Positions 1 to 7,324 of a stretch of DNA of 64,000 nucleotides are shown piece by piece. The notes below the pieces were generated by a model. That model searched no databases. It worked only from the letters and a program-made list of their open reading frames with translations, and was not told the DNA's origin. The translations under genes and the position numbers were made by a program. Numbering within the stretch: the first letter of the stretch is position 1; the number at the start of each line of letters is the position of its first letter. The stretch is taken from positions 1-64,000 of the forward strand of contig CAYPJU010000015.1 of NCBI GenBank assembly GCA_964411125.1, in the 5' to 3' direction. The DNA comes from JBFIHF01 sp964411125. GTDB lineage: Bacteria > Myxococcota_A > Bradymonadia > Bradymonadales > Bradymonadaceae.

Positions 1-54
1 TCCAACGTCCGGTGCCGCAGCGGCCCCCTCCCCGCCGAAAAACTCGCCGCCTGA
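1..54 (+). CDS. C-terminal end of a second RAYT-type transposase (partial, cut by window edge)
   Basis: Frame 1 reads through to a TGA at 52-54 and gives a 17-residue tail beginning S-N-V-R-C-R and containing G-P-L-P-A-E. The complete transposase on the minus strand at 34367-35644 ends A-N-V-R-C-R-G-R-P-L-I-A-E, so the two tails align almost residue for residue, and the DNA after both stop codons also aligns. The rest of the gene lies before base 1. The match is visible directly; calling it the end of an intact gene is an inference, because it could equally be a truncated copy. Confidence 0.65.
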   Translation, partial: SNVRCRSGPLPAEKLAA

Positions 55-205
55 CTCACCCTCAGGCCGTCCCCCGGCGGCTTCAGCGCACCCCGCGCCC
101 CGCGACGCACCCCTCTGCCTTCGGCCCGCCAACACTCCACCAAAACCAACCCAACGGGTCACAAAACACACATCCTCCAGCTCCGCCTCCCACCAAATCG
201 CCCCT
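55..205 (+). repeat. Conserved 3' flank of RAYT element, copy A
   Basis: This stretch after the transposase stop aligns with the flank of the other copy (34225-34366, reverse strand). Shared blocks include TTCAGCGCAC, a CCCCG-GACGCAC-CTCTGCC block and the identical 18-mer at 146-163 (CCAACCCAACGGGTCACA). The similarity fades at about 205. Conservation outside the coding region suggests the flank is part of the mobile unit or contains its recognition end. Confidence 0.6.
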
Positions 206-220
206 CACCGCCCCGCCGAG

Positions 221-262
221 ATTCACGGCCCTGGGGCATGGGAAAAAGGCCCTGGGGTGAAT
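221..262. promoter_or_regulatory. Direct repeat inside a short inverted repeat upstream of the TetR gene
   Basis: GGCCCTGGGG occurs twice (227-236 and 248-257), and the pair is bracketed by ATTCAC (221-226) and GTGAAT (257-262). It lies about 80 bp before the TetR-family start codon, where an autoregulatory operator could sit. No regulator has been linked to it and it could be a chance GC-rich repeat. Confidence 0.3.
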
Positions 263-337
263 GAAGGCGATGCGATTCCCTGTCTGGCACTTCGGCGGCA
301 TCACGGTTATCGTGGGGCGATCCTTCGATCTTTGGAA

Positions 338-988
338 ATGCCAATGGGTTCACAAACCAAGCGCAAGACCCGCGAACAACGCCGCGAAGACCGCCGTGAT
401 GCGCTGAAGGCCGCGGCCGCCGAGGTTTTCTCGACGGACGGGTATCACGCCGCCAAAGTCTCGCAGATCGTCGAGAAGGTCGGCGTGGCGCAGGGGACTT
501 TCTATCTCTACTACGAGAGCAAGCAGCAGATCTTCGGGGAGCTGCTCGCCGACTTCCTGACGCTGGTCGTCGAGACGGTAGCGGCCTGGGAGCCCGCGGA
601 GCTCGACAGCCGCGAGGTGTTACGGGAGGAGTTGCAGCGGGTCGGGATGATGCTGACGGAGGTCGTGCAGGAGAACCAGCCGCTGGCGGCGATCTTCTTT
701 CGCGAGGCGCTCGCGGTCGCGCCCGAGTTCGATGCAATGATTCACGAGTTCTACGACACGCTTGCGGCGATGTTGACGGACTTCAACGCGATCCTGTGCC
801 AGCGCGGCCTGATCGAGAAGATGAACTTTCACGTCCTGGCTTACATGACGATCGGGATGGTCGAGCGGATCATCCGGGAACACATCGTGAGTGAGAAGCT
901 GGGGGACGTGGAACCGCGAGAGATCGTCGATCATTTGATCATGCATTTCCTCGCGGGCACCGCCGAGCCCGTTCGCACCGCGGAGTGA
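338..988 (+). CDS. TetR/AcrR-family transcriptional regulator
   Basis: A 216-residue TetR-type repressor. A basic N-terminus leads into the helix-turn-helix (A-A-E-V-F-S-T-D-G-Y at about 24-33, then V-G-V-A-Q-G-T-F-Y-L-Y-Y at about 45-56), the classic TetR DNA-binding signature. The C-terminal half is an all-helical ligand and dimer domain without a recognisable ligand class. I chose the ATG at 338 because family alignments begin here; the longer frame from 257 adds an unlikely 27-residue leader. Its stop overlaps a possible GTG start of cutA, so the two are probably cotranscribed. Its targets are unknown; the twin palindromes at 5821-5890 are one candidate only. Confidence 0.9.
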   Translation: MPMGSQTKRKTREQRREDRRDALKAAAAEVFSTDGYHAAKVSQIVEKVGVAQGTFYLYYESKQQIFGELLADFLTLVVETVAAWEPAELDSREVLREELQRVGMMLTEVVQENQPLAAIFFREALAVAPEFDAMIHEFYDTLAAMLTDFNAILCQRGLIEKMNFHVLAYMTIGMVERIIREHIVSEKLGDVEPREIVDHLIMHFLAGTAEPVRTAE

Positions 989-990
989 CG

Positions 991-1308
991 ATGCTTCGAT
1001 TGGTGCTCTGCAACTGCACGCCGGAGGAAGCGGACGGCCTCGCCGAAGCTCTGGTGAGCAGGCAGCTCGCGGCCTGCGTGAACGTCATCCCGCGGGTGAA
1101 GAGCTTCTACGTGTGGGACGGGGCGATGCAGGTCGACGAGGAGTCGACGCTTCTGATCAAGACGACGTCGGAGCGCTATCCAGCCTTGAAAGCGGCGCTG
1201 GAAGAGCTCCACTCGTACACGACCCCGGAGATCGTCGCGTTTGACTCGGTCGACGTGCTGTCGAGCTATCTAACATGGGCCATCGCGCAGACAGGAGGCA
1301 CCCCTTGA
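991..1308 (+). CDS. cutA: CutA1-like divalent cation tolerance protein
   Basis: A 105-residue protein of the usual CutA length. Diagnostic segments are V-L-C-N-C-T near the N-terminus, L-A-A-C-V-N-V-I-P (about 29-37), an F-Y-V-W-D-G block and the C-terminal T-T-P-E-I-V-A-F. CutA forms a very stable trimer; it was named for copper tolerance, but its biochemical role is still debated. The ATG at 991 is preferred over the in-frame GTG at 985, which overlaps the TetR stop. Its own TGA overlaps the TTG start of the next gene in TTGA, so the three genes form a tightly coupled run. Confidence 0.93.
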   Translation: MLRLVLCNCTPEEADGLAEALVSRQLAACVNVIPRVKSFYVWDGAMQVDEESTLLIKTTSERYPALKAALEELHSYTTPEIVAFDSVDVLSSYLTWAIAQTGGTP

Positions 1309-3893
1309 GAAGTCCCGAATCCCCGAGAACGACACGCCGCCGCCCCGTCGAGGAAGAAGTCCGCGACTGGGTGGTGGGTTTCGGCGAATCGGTCCAGGGG
1401 CTCGTGGGCGGCAAGGGAGCGGGGCTCGGCCGGCTCGTCTCCGCGGGCCTTCGCGTTCCACGCGGATTCATCGTGACGACCGCCGCGTTCGACGAGGTCG
1501 TCGAGCAGGCACTGCCGGGGGTGACGTCGCTCGAAGAGCTCCGCGATCATCTCGCCACGATGCCGCTTCCGGTACACCTGATCGACGAGATCGGACGATG
1601 GCTGAGCGGGGTCGGGGGCCCCGTCGCGGTGCGATCATCGGCCGTTCAGGAGGATGGCAACGAATCGAGCTGGGCCGGGCAACACGCGACGTTCCTCGGA
1701 GTCGGCACCGAACCGGAGGGGCGGCTGGCGGAGGTGGTCGACGCGGTCCGCAAAGTATGGGTCGAGGCCTTCAGTGCTCAGGCGCTGCACTACGGTCCCC
1801 GTCTGGGGGTGGACATCGAACCCGTCGCGATGGCGGTGGTCGTGCAGGAGATGGTCGCGCCCGAAGTCGCTGGCGTCGTGTTCGGTCGCGATCCGGTCAC
1901 CGGCCGGGGAGAGGAAGCCATCGTCTGCTCGGCCCGGGGCCTCGGCACCGCGGTGGTGGGCGGCGAAGCATGCGACACGTATTACGTGGCGCGCCCATCC
2001 GGCTACGTGACGAAGAGCGACCTTCACGACGAAACGCTCGACGGTGAGGAGATCCGCGAGCTCGTGAAGTGGCTCGATCGGGCCGAACGCTCCTTTGGAG
2101 AGCCCCTCGACGTCGAGTTCGCGCTGACAGAGGGTGAGTTTGCGTTCCTGCAGGCGCGCCCCATCACCGGGGTCGAACGCAAACCGGAGTCGGTCTGGAC
2201 GAACTCGAACGTCGGAGAAGCGCTCCCGGGTGTCGCGACGCCGCTCACCTGGAGCATCATCCGACGCTTCAGCCGGCGCGGTTTCGAGCGCGCTTTCGGC
2301 GCGCTGGGGCTCGACGTGCCCGAAGAAGCCGAGCTCGTGGGATCATTCTCCGGCCGGGTCTATCTCAACCTGACCGAATTCGCCGAGATCACGTCTCACA
2401 TCCCCCTGTTGACCCCCGACACCTTGTTCGAGATGGCGGGGGGCGGCGGCGTCGAGCTGGTCCGGCACATCTACGACGAGCGCGACGTGCGCGGCTTTCT
2501 GATGAAGCTGCCGCTGACCGCGGGCCGGATCATCCTGACGCAGGCCACGATGCCGACCTTCGCACCGCTATGGGACACGGTCTTTCGCGCGTGGTGTTCG
2601 GCGTTTTTCGACCGCGACCTGGCGCGGCTCAAGCACGAGGAGCTCCACGAAGAGCTCGACCGCCTCGACGCCATGTTCGATTGGAACGGCGAGGTGATGC
2701 TCGCCTGCGCCTCGAACTTTCTGATGAGCTACGTCGTGACGGGCGAGCTGTATCGGACGTTCGGCCGCTCATCGGCCCGCGGTCGAGAGCAGGAGCTCCT
2801 CCGCGGCCTCGAAGTTTCGAGCGCCGACCCCGGGCTCGAGCTGATGGAGCTCGGTCGAATTGCCCGCCGCTCGATGCGGTTGCGACGGCTCATCCTCGAG
2901 ACAGATCCCTCGGAGACACTCGACGCCCTTCGCGCAGCGAACGAGCACGAAGACGTGGAGCTCTTCCTCACCGAATTCGAGCGGTTTCGTGCCGAGTTTG
3001 GCCACCGTGCCCCACGCGAAGCCGACCTCTCCACCCCCCGTTGGCGCGAAGAGCCGCGGTTCCTCTTTCAGGTGCTGCGAGGCTTCCTCGACGCCGATCA
3101 TCTGCCGAGCAAACTGGACGTCGAACGCGAGCGGCAGCGGGCCCGCGAAGAGGTCCGTGAGATCTCCGAACGGGCCTTCACCCCTGGACTTCGCCAACTC
3201 TTTCGGGCCGTGCTCGGCTTCACCCGCGGCAACGCGCGTCGGCGCGAAACGATGCGCAACCGCGTGGTCGACTCGCTCGACATGTACCGGCATTTCTTCC
3301 TGGAGGTGGGCGAGCGAATGGTCCGCCGCGGTGACCTCTCGAGCGCCGCCGACGTGTTTTACCTCACCGTCGACGAGGTTCGCGATTGGATCGACGACGC
3401 AGGGGTCGGTCGCCAGTACCGACTGCGCGTCCTCGTGCGGCGCAGCGTCGCCACCACGTTCGCCGAGCGCTCGGAGCTCCCGACGATCTTCGTCCTGCGC
3501 GGTACGGAGATCATCGGGCAGGAGCAGTGGGCTACCCCGCTCACCAACGACGCTTCGACCCGGGAGCTCCGCGGGCTTCCCGCCAGCGCCGGACGTGTGA
3601 CGGGGCGCGCCAGAGTTCTGACCGACCCGAACGTCGACGCGACGCTCGAGCCCGGTGAGGTTCTCGTCGTCCCGTACGCCGACGTGGGCTGGACGCCGCT
3701 CTTCCTCAACGCCAGCGCCATCGTCATGGACCTCGGGGGCCCCCTCAGTCACGCCGCGATCGTCGCACGCGAATACGGTGTGCCGTGCGTCGTCAACGCG
3801 CGCGGCGCCATCGCTTCGATCCGAGACGGTGACATCGTCACCGTCGACGGCGAGCGAGGAAGCATCTTCATCGCCGAGAGCGACCGAACCTAG
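1305..3893 (+). CDS. PEP-utilising dikinase, rifampin-phosphotransferase-like
   Basis: An 862-residue three-part enzyme. Residues of about 20-300 are a PPDK N-terminal ATP-grasp domain (G-G-K-G-A-G-L-G and V-A-V-R-S-S-A-V-Q-E-D-G motifs). A long helical middle follows, and the C-terminus is the swivelling His domain, G-G-P-L-S-H-A-A-I-V-A-R-E, with the phospho-accepting His near residue 816. Length and order fit the rifampin phosphotransferase/PEP-synthase-like family, which moves phosphate from ATP to an acceptor. No PEP-binding barrel is present, so true PEP synthase is unlikely; the acceptor is unknown. Start is TTG 1305, six bases after AGGAGG (1293-1298). The stop sits in a CTAG palindrome shared with the convergent gene. 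Confidence 0.8.
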   Translation: MRSPESPRTTRRRPVEEEVRDWVVGFGESVQGLVGGKGAGLGRLVSAGLRVPRGFIVTTAAFDEVVEQALPGVTSLEELRDHLATMPLPVHLIDEIGRWLSGVGGPVAVRSSAVQEDGNESSWAGQHATFLGVGTEPEGRLAEVVDAVRKVWVEAFSAQALHYGPRLGVDIEPVAMAVVVQEMVAPEVAGVVFGRDPVTGRGEEAIVCSARGLGTAVVGGEACDTYYVARPSGYVTKSDLHDETLDGEEIRELVKWLDRAERSFGEPLDVEFALTEGEFAFLQARPITGVERKPESVWTNSNVGEALPGVATPLTWSIIRRFSRRGFERAFGALGLDVPEEAELVGSFSGRVYLNLTEFAEITSHIPLLTPDTLFEMAGGGGVELVRHIYDERDVRGFLMKLPLTAGRIILTQATMPTFAPLWDTVFRAWCSAFFDRDLARLKHEELHEELDRLDAMFDWNGEVMLACASNFLMSYVVTGELYRTFGRSSARGREQELLRGLEVSSADPGLELMELGRIARRSMRLRRLILETDPSETLDALRAANEHEDVELFLTEFERFRAEFGHRAPREADLSTPRWREEPRFLFQVLRGFLDADHLPSKLDVERERQRAREEVREISERAFTPGLRQLFRAVLGFTRGNARRRETMRNRVVDSLDMYRHFFLEVGERMVRRGDLSSAADVFYLTVDEVRDWIDDAGVGRQYRLRVLVRRSVATTFAERSELPTIFVLRGTEIIGQEQWATPLTNDASTRELRGLPASAGRVTGRARVLTDPNVDATLEPGEVLVVPYADVGWTPLFLNASAIVMDLGGPLSHAAIVAREYGVPCVVNARGAIASIRDGDIVTVDGERGSIFIAESDRT

Positions 3894-5707
3894 TCGGTCC
3901 AGGGCGCGGACCCTACCTGCGTGAACCGACGGTCGAAATAGACCCCTCCGAGCTCGGTGACCGCCACCGCCCCGTCGGGTCGCGCCATCCACCCCAGGGC
4001 CTCCCGAGGTCCCACTACCGTCGTCAATACGTCGTTCTGGAAGGTGACCTGCACCACGGAGCCGGGCGGTCGGTCCACGAGCTGCACAGGGACTAGAACG
4101 CGTTCTCCCGACCGCGTAGCGACCGCCGGTGACCAGTCCACGACACGAGGCTTTAGTAGCCTCGCAGTCAGCCTCCCCTTGCCGTCCTCGCGGACGACGG
4201 TGGCGCGCAAGCCGTCCTTGAAGCGAGAGACGGCGACCGTCTCGGCTCCGAACGTCGCCAGGAGTCTCCCGAGCTCGTCCTCCGACCCGACGATGCCTAC
4301 GAAAGGTCGGTGAAAGAGTAACTCGAACGGGAGTGCGCCCGCCGGCTCGACGACATCGACGGCCCGAACGTCGGGCCACGACCTCTCGAACGTCTCGGCG
4401 ACCGTCTCGTCGACGATCTCGTACCGCAACGCTTCACTGCCCGGCATCCGGGTTCCTACGAACCACCCTCGAGTACCTCCGAACTCGAACGCGACCGGGA
4501 GCGACGCCACCTCCGTGACACTCAACAGCTCCGGTTTCCCCTCCAGCGAATAAATCTCCACCTGCGACGCGGGCTGCTCGTCAGCTCCTTTCGTCGCCCC
4601 TCCGCGCAGCGCCCGGCCCACGTAGAGCCGCCCATTACGGAGCTCTGCGATGGCGTTCGCCCCGCCGACTACGACGTAGTCCGCCACGCGTCGGCGCTCG
4701 ACGTCGTAGCGGAACGCGAAGAGAAGCTCGTCCGTTCGAACTCTCTCGTCGCGCGGGATCCAGACGTCCCCACAGTCCCGCTTCGTCTCCGCGATTTCTC
4801 GGGGGCCTCGGTCCCCCACGGCCGGCTCCATGACGCTGATGGCAGGAAACCCGAGCGCGGTACCTCGAACACGGAGCGGCGAAAGCGACTCCTCGAGAGC
4901 CTCGCGGCTCGCCGCAGTTCGCCCTTTTCGCTTCGCCGTGGTGATCATGAGCGCCGTCGCGTGCAGCTCGGTCGAAAGCACACCGTAGACGTCGCCGTCG
5001 TACACGTCGGTCGCAACCACCCGTCCCGTGGCGCGCACGGTGGTGATCTTCGGCTGCTCGCCCGCCGAGACGACGTCGAGCATCGTGACGTCGACCCACT
5101 CCTGCGAGCTGCGACCAGGGCCGTAGTTTCTCCCGAACGGAAGATGCCGCACGCCGTGGCTGCGCGAGGTTCTGGTGCCCACTGCCGCCCCCGCCCCGAA
5201 CGCGTCGAACCCGCCCCTCCATTCGCCCACCATTCGCGCTGCCGCGCGCTCGGCATGTACGGCCCCGAGCATTGCACCGCGAGCCACGAACAGCCACGGC
5301 CACGCCGGCGCGACAACCGACCTTCGCGACTTCTGGACACGCCCCACCTCCGGACGCCCAGGGCCTCCACTCGGGTAATGCTCCTCGATGACGTGACGAC
5401 GTAAAGCCTCTGTCGCGAACGCCTCGAACTCCTCGCAGTTCGTGAGCCGCTCCATCCCCACGCCGAGCGCCTCACGGTCGAACGGCGCGAACTCCGGCGG
5501 GTCGGGGAGCGCGGGGGGTTCGGGTTCCCGCTCGGGATCGTCCGTCTCGGACGGTCCCGGTGCCGTCTCCGCCACCGTCCCGACGATCGGAGGAGGAACG
5601 GGAGCGGAACGTTCCACGGGAGCTTCGGAGTCGCACCCCGCTGCGGACGACAGCGCCCACAGCGTGCAACAGAGACGAATCACGCGGACTTTCTGTGGTG
5701 CCTTCAC
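3890..5707 (-). CDS. Secreted lipoprotein, probable beta-propeller
   Basis: A 605-residue exported protein. A basic, hydrophobic leader ends in the lipobox S-A-A-G-C near residue 24, followed by a Pro/Glu-rich linker to about 70. The remainder is beta-rich with recurring strand patterns (V-Y-G-V-L-S-T-E, A-I-A-E-L-R-N-G-R-L-Y-V-G, T-A-V-A-G-type turns), resembling the C-terminal beta-propeller family found in secreted proteins. The function is unknown. Start is GTG 5705-5707, with the Shine-Dalgarno GAGGGGAA buried in a long hairpin (5711-5774). It converges tail-to-tail with the phosphotransferase gene, sharing the stop-codon bases. The fold assignment is moderate confidence. Confidence 0.65.
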   Translation of the reverse strand: MKAPQKVRVIRLCCTLWALSSAAGCDSEAPVERSAPVPPPIVGTVAETAPGPSETDDPEREPEPPALPDPPEFAPFDREALGVGMERLTNCEEFEAFATEALRRHVIEEHYPSGGPGRPEVGRVQKSRRSVVAPAWPWLFVARGAMLGAVHAERAAARMVGEWRGGFDAFGAGAAVGTRTSRSHGVRHLPFGRNYGPGRSSQEWVDVTMLDVVSAGEQPKITTVRATGRVVATDVYDGDVYGVLSTELHATALMITTAKRKGRTAASREALEESLSPLRVRGTALGFPAISVMEPAVGDRGPREIAETKRDCGDVWIPRDERVRTDELLFAFRYDVERRRVADYVVVGGANAIAELRNGRLYVGRALRGGATKGADEQPASQVEIYSLEGKPELLSVTEVASLPVAFEFGGTRGWFVGTRMPGSEALRYEIVDETVAETFERSWPDVRAVDVVEPAGALPFELLFHRPFVGIVGSEDELGRLLATFGAETVAVSRFKDGLRATVVREDGKGRLTARLLKPRVVDWSPAVATRSGERVLVPVQLVDRPPGSVVQVTFQNDVLTTVVGPREALGWMARPDGAVAVTELGGVYFDRRFTQVGSAPWTD

Positions 5708-5710
5708 TCT

Positions 5711-5774
5711 CTTCCCCTCGAGCCGAACGCTTTGTGACGAGCCAGTGTACCGCTGGCTCGTCTCGAGGGGAAAG
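5711..5774 (-). promoter_or_regulatory. Hairpin sequestering the Shine-Dalgarno of the beta-propeller lipoprotein
   Basis: Two nested inverted repeats lie just upstream of the minus-strand GTG at 5707. The outer arms are CTTCCCCTCGAG (5711-5722) with CTCGAGGGGAAAG (5762-5774); the inner arms are GACGAGCCAG (5736-5745) with CTGGCTCGTC (5753-5762). On the minus transcript the outer arm contains the ribosome-binding GAGGGGAA, so folding would hide it. A translational control role is inferred from geometry only. Confidence 0.45.
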
Positions 5775-5820
5775 CCCCTCGTGGTTGTCGTGGAGACAAG
5801 TTCCCTCCGACGCCCGACCG

Positions 5821-5844
5821 TTTAGTCAATAGAGCTTGACTAAA
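5821..5844. promoter_or_regulatory. Palindromic operator, copy 1
   Basis: A perfect dyad TTTAGTCAA-N6-TTGACTAAA. Its right arm supplies a -35-like TTGACT (5836-5841). A nearly identical second copy follows 46 bp downstream. The size and symmetry are typical of sites for dimeric TetR- or MarR-type repressors. Confidence 0.6.
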
Positions 5845-5864
5845 CCCCATCACCCCGCTTTACT
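5836..5864 (+). promoter_or_regulatory. Putative sigma-70-type promoter between twin operators
   Basis: TTGACT (5836-5841), a 17-bp spacer and TTTACT (5859-5864) fit a vegetative promoter, predicting initiation near 5871, inside the left half of operator copy 2. Both palindromes would therefore block RNA polymerase when occupied. This is a pattern match without experimental support. Confidence 0.5.
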
Positions 5865-5866
5865 CA

Positions 5867-5890
5867 TTTAGTCAATCAAACCTGACTAAA
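5867..5890. promoter_or_regulatory. Palindromic operator, copy 2
   Basis: TTTAGTCAA-N6-CTGACTAAA, one mismatch from copy 1. Its last three bases overlap the Shine-Dalgarno AAAGGAG (5888-5894) of the next gene, whose ATG is at 5901. Confidence 0.6.
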
Positions 5891-5900
5891 GGAGTCGCAC

Positions 5901-6458
5901 ATGTCGTACCTCGTCACCACCCTGCTCGCCGCCGTGGGCACCGTCGCCGCAGCGGAACCCGTCAACACTCTCCACTTCTCGGTCGGGACGGACGCGCTTC
6001 CCTGGGTATCGCACGGATACTCGGCCATGGTGGCAGTGGAGGGAGCCACAACTCCTCTCCGCGTGACCGCCGAAATCTGGTCGCTCGAGTTCCCGTCGGC
6101 GATCGTCGAACTCAACCCGGAGAACGCCGGGGAAGGATGGGCGAGGCGGGCCACCGGGCTGTCGCTCTACTTCGACTGGCACTTCACCGAGGCGTGGCAC
6201 GCGGGCCTGATCGTGGGCGGACTTCGGTCGCGTGTCTGGCGCCAGGACCACGACGGTTCGTCGCACTTTATGTCGTACGAGGCTCTGGCTCGTGGCGGGT
6301 ACCGCTGGCTGCCCTTCGACGAGCTCGGGCTCTACCTGAACCCGTGGGTCGCCGCCGGTCCGATCGTCGCAGTCGGGGGAGACTCCCTGGGAGACCAGGT
6401 GTTCGACGAACTACCGATCCAGATCCTCGCTACCCTTCATCTCGGCTGGCGGTTCTGA
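5901..6458 (+). CDS. Outer-membrane beta-barrel-like protein
   Basis: A 185-residue exported protein. A short signal peptide ends at A-A-A-E near residue 20. The mature part alternates hydrophobic and polar residues in strands rich in Tyr and Trp, and the protein ends G-W-R-F; a terminal aromatic residue is typical of outer-membrane barrels recognised by the BAM machinery. No specific family is recognised. It sits directly behind the twin-palindrome promoter, so its expression is probably controlled by a repressor. The Shine-Dalgarno AAAGGAG is six bases before the ATG. Confidence 0.7.
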   Translation: MSYLVTTLLAAVGTVAAAEPVNTLHFSVGTDALPWVSHGYSAMVAVEGATTPLRVTAEIWSLEFPSAIVELNPENAGEGWARRATGLSLYFDWHFTEAWHAGLIVGGLRSRVWRQDHDGSSHFMSYEALARGGYRWLPFDELGLYLNPWVAAGPIVAVGGDSLGDQVFDELPIQILATLHLGWRF

Positions 6459-6527
6459 CGTTGATGACGGCTCAGTGCTGGACTAGAACCACGCCCGCAC
6501 GAGTCCCCGACACGCCCGAGGTTGCCG

Positions 6528-7316
6528 ATGCTCTCCCCCTTGCAGATCGAAGCTGTGAAGAAGATCGCCGCGGACGCCGGCGCAGCGATCATGCGGGTCT
6601 ACGAACGCGGCGACGTCGCCGTGACCTACAAAGGGGACGACTCTCCCCTCACCGAGGCAGACCTTGCCGCCAATCGCGTCATCGTGGCGGGATTGGCCGA
6701 GCTCACCCCCGACGTACCGATCCTCTCGGAGGAATCGAAGAACGTCCCGTACGCTGAGCGGTCGAAATGGACGAGGTTCTGGCTCGTGGACCCGCTCGAC
6801 GGGACGAAGGAGTTCATCCGGCGCAACGGTGAGTTCACGGTGAACATCGCCCTGATCGACGGTGGCAGCCCGGCTTTCGGAGTCGTTCACGTGCCGGCTC
6901 AGAACCGGACGTACTGGGGGGGCACCGGGATCGGGTCCTTCGTCTCGGACGATGAGGGATCCCGGTCGATCTCGGTAGCTCTCCCCGAGGGGGCGGCGAA
7001 GGTCGTCGTCAGCCGCTCGCACCTGAGCGAATCCGACGAAGCCTTCATCGCGAGTCTATCGGCGAGGTACGGAGCATCGGAGAAAGTGCCCTCGGGGAGC
7101 TCACTGAAGTTTTGCCTGGTCGCCGACGGGAGCGCGCACGCCTATCCGCGCTTCGGCCCGACGATGGAGTGGGACACTGCCGCTGCACACGCCGTTTTGC
7201 GCTACGCCGGCGGCGTCGTCGAGAGAGCCGACGGGGGCGGACCGCTGACATACAACAAGGAAAACCTGCTCAACCCGTCCTTCATCGCGCGCGGCTCCGA
7301 CCTCGAAGTGGACTGA
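6528..7316 (+). CDS. cysQ: CysQ-like 3'(2'),5'-bisphosphate nucleotidase (inositol monophosphatase family)
   Basis: A 262-residue lithium-sensitive phosphatase fold. It shows I-L-S-E-E-S (metal-binding Glu), D-P-L-D-G-T-K-E-F (metal-binding Asp pair and the CysQ-typical T-K-E-F extension) and the C-terminal E-W-D-T-A-A-A-H-A motif. The T-K-E-F form favours CysQ, which removes the 3'-phosphate from PAP produced in sulfate assimilation, over inositol phosphatase. The ATG at 6528 is preferred over TTG 6522, having GAGG six bases upstream. It may share the upstream barrel gene's transcript (69-bp gap). Confidence 0.85.
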   Translation: MLSPLQIEAVKKIAADAGAAIMRVYERGDVAVTYKGDDSPLTEADLAANRVIVAGLAELTPDVPILSEESKNVPYAERSKWTRFWLVDPLDGTKEFIRRNGEFTVNIALIDGGSPAFGVVHVPAQNRTYWGGTGIGSFVSDDEGSRSISVALPEGAAKVVVSRSHLSESDEAFIASLSARYGASEKVPSGSSLKFCLVADGSAHAYPRFGPTMEWDTAAAHAVLRYAGGVVERADGGGPLTYNKENLLNPSFIARGSDLEVD

Positions 7317-7324
7317 CGGGCACC

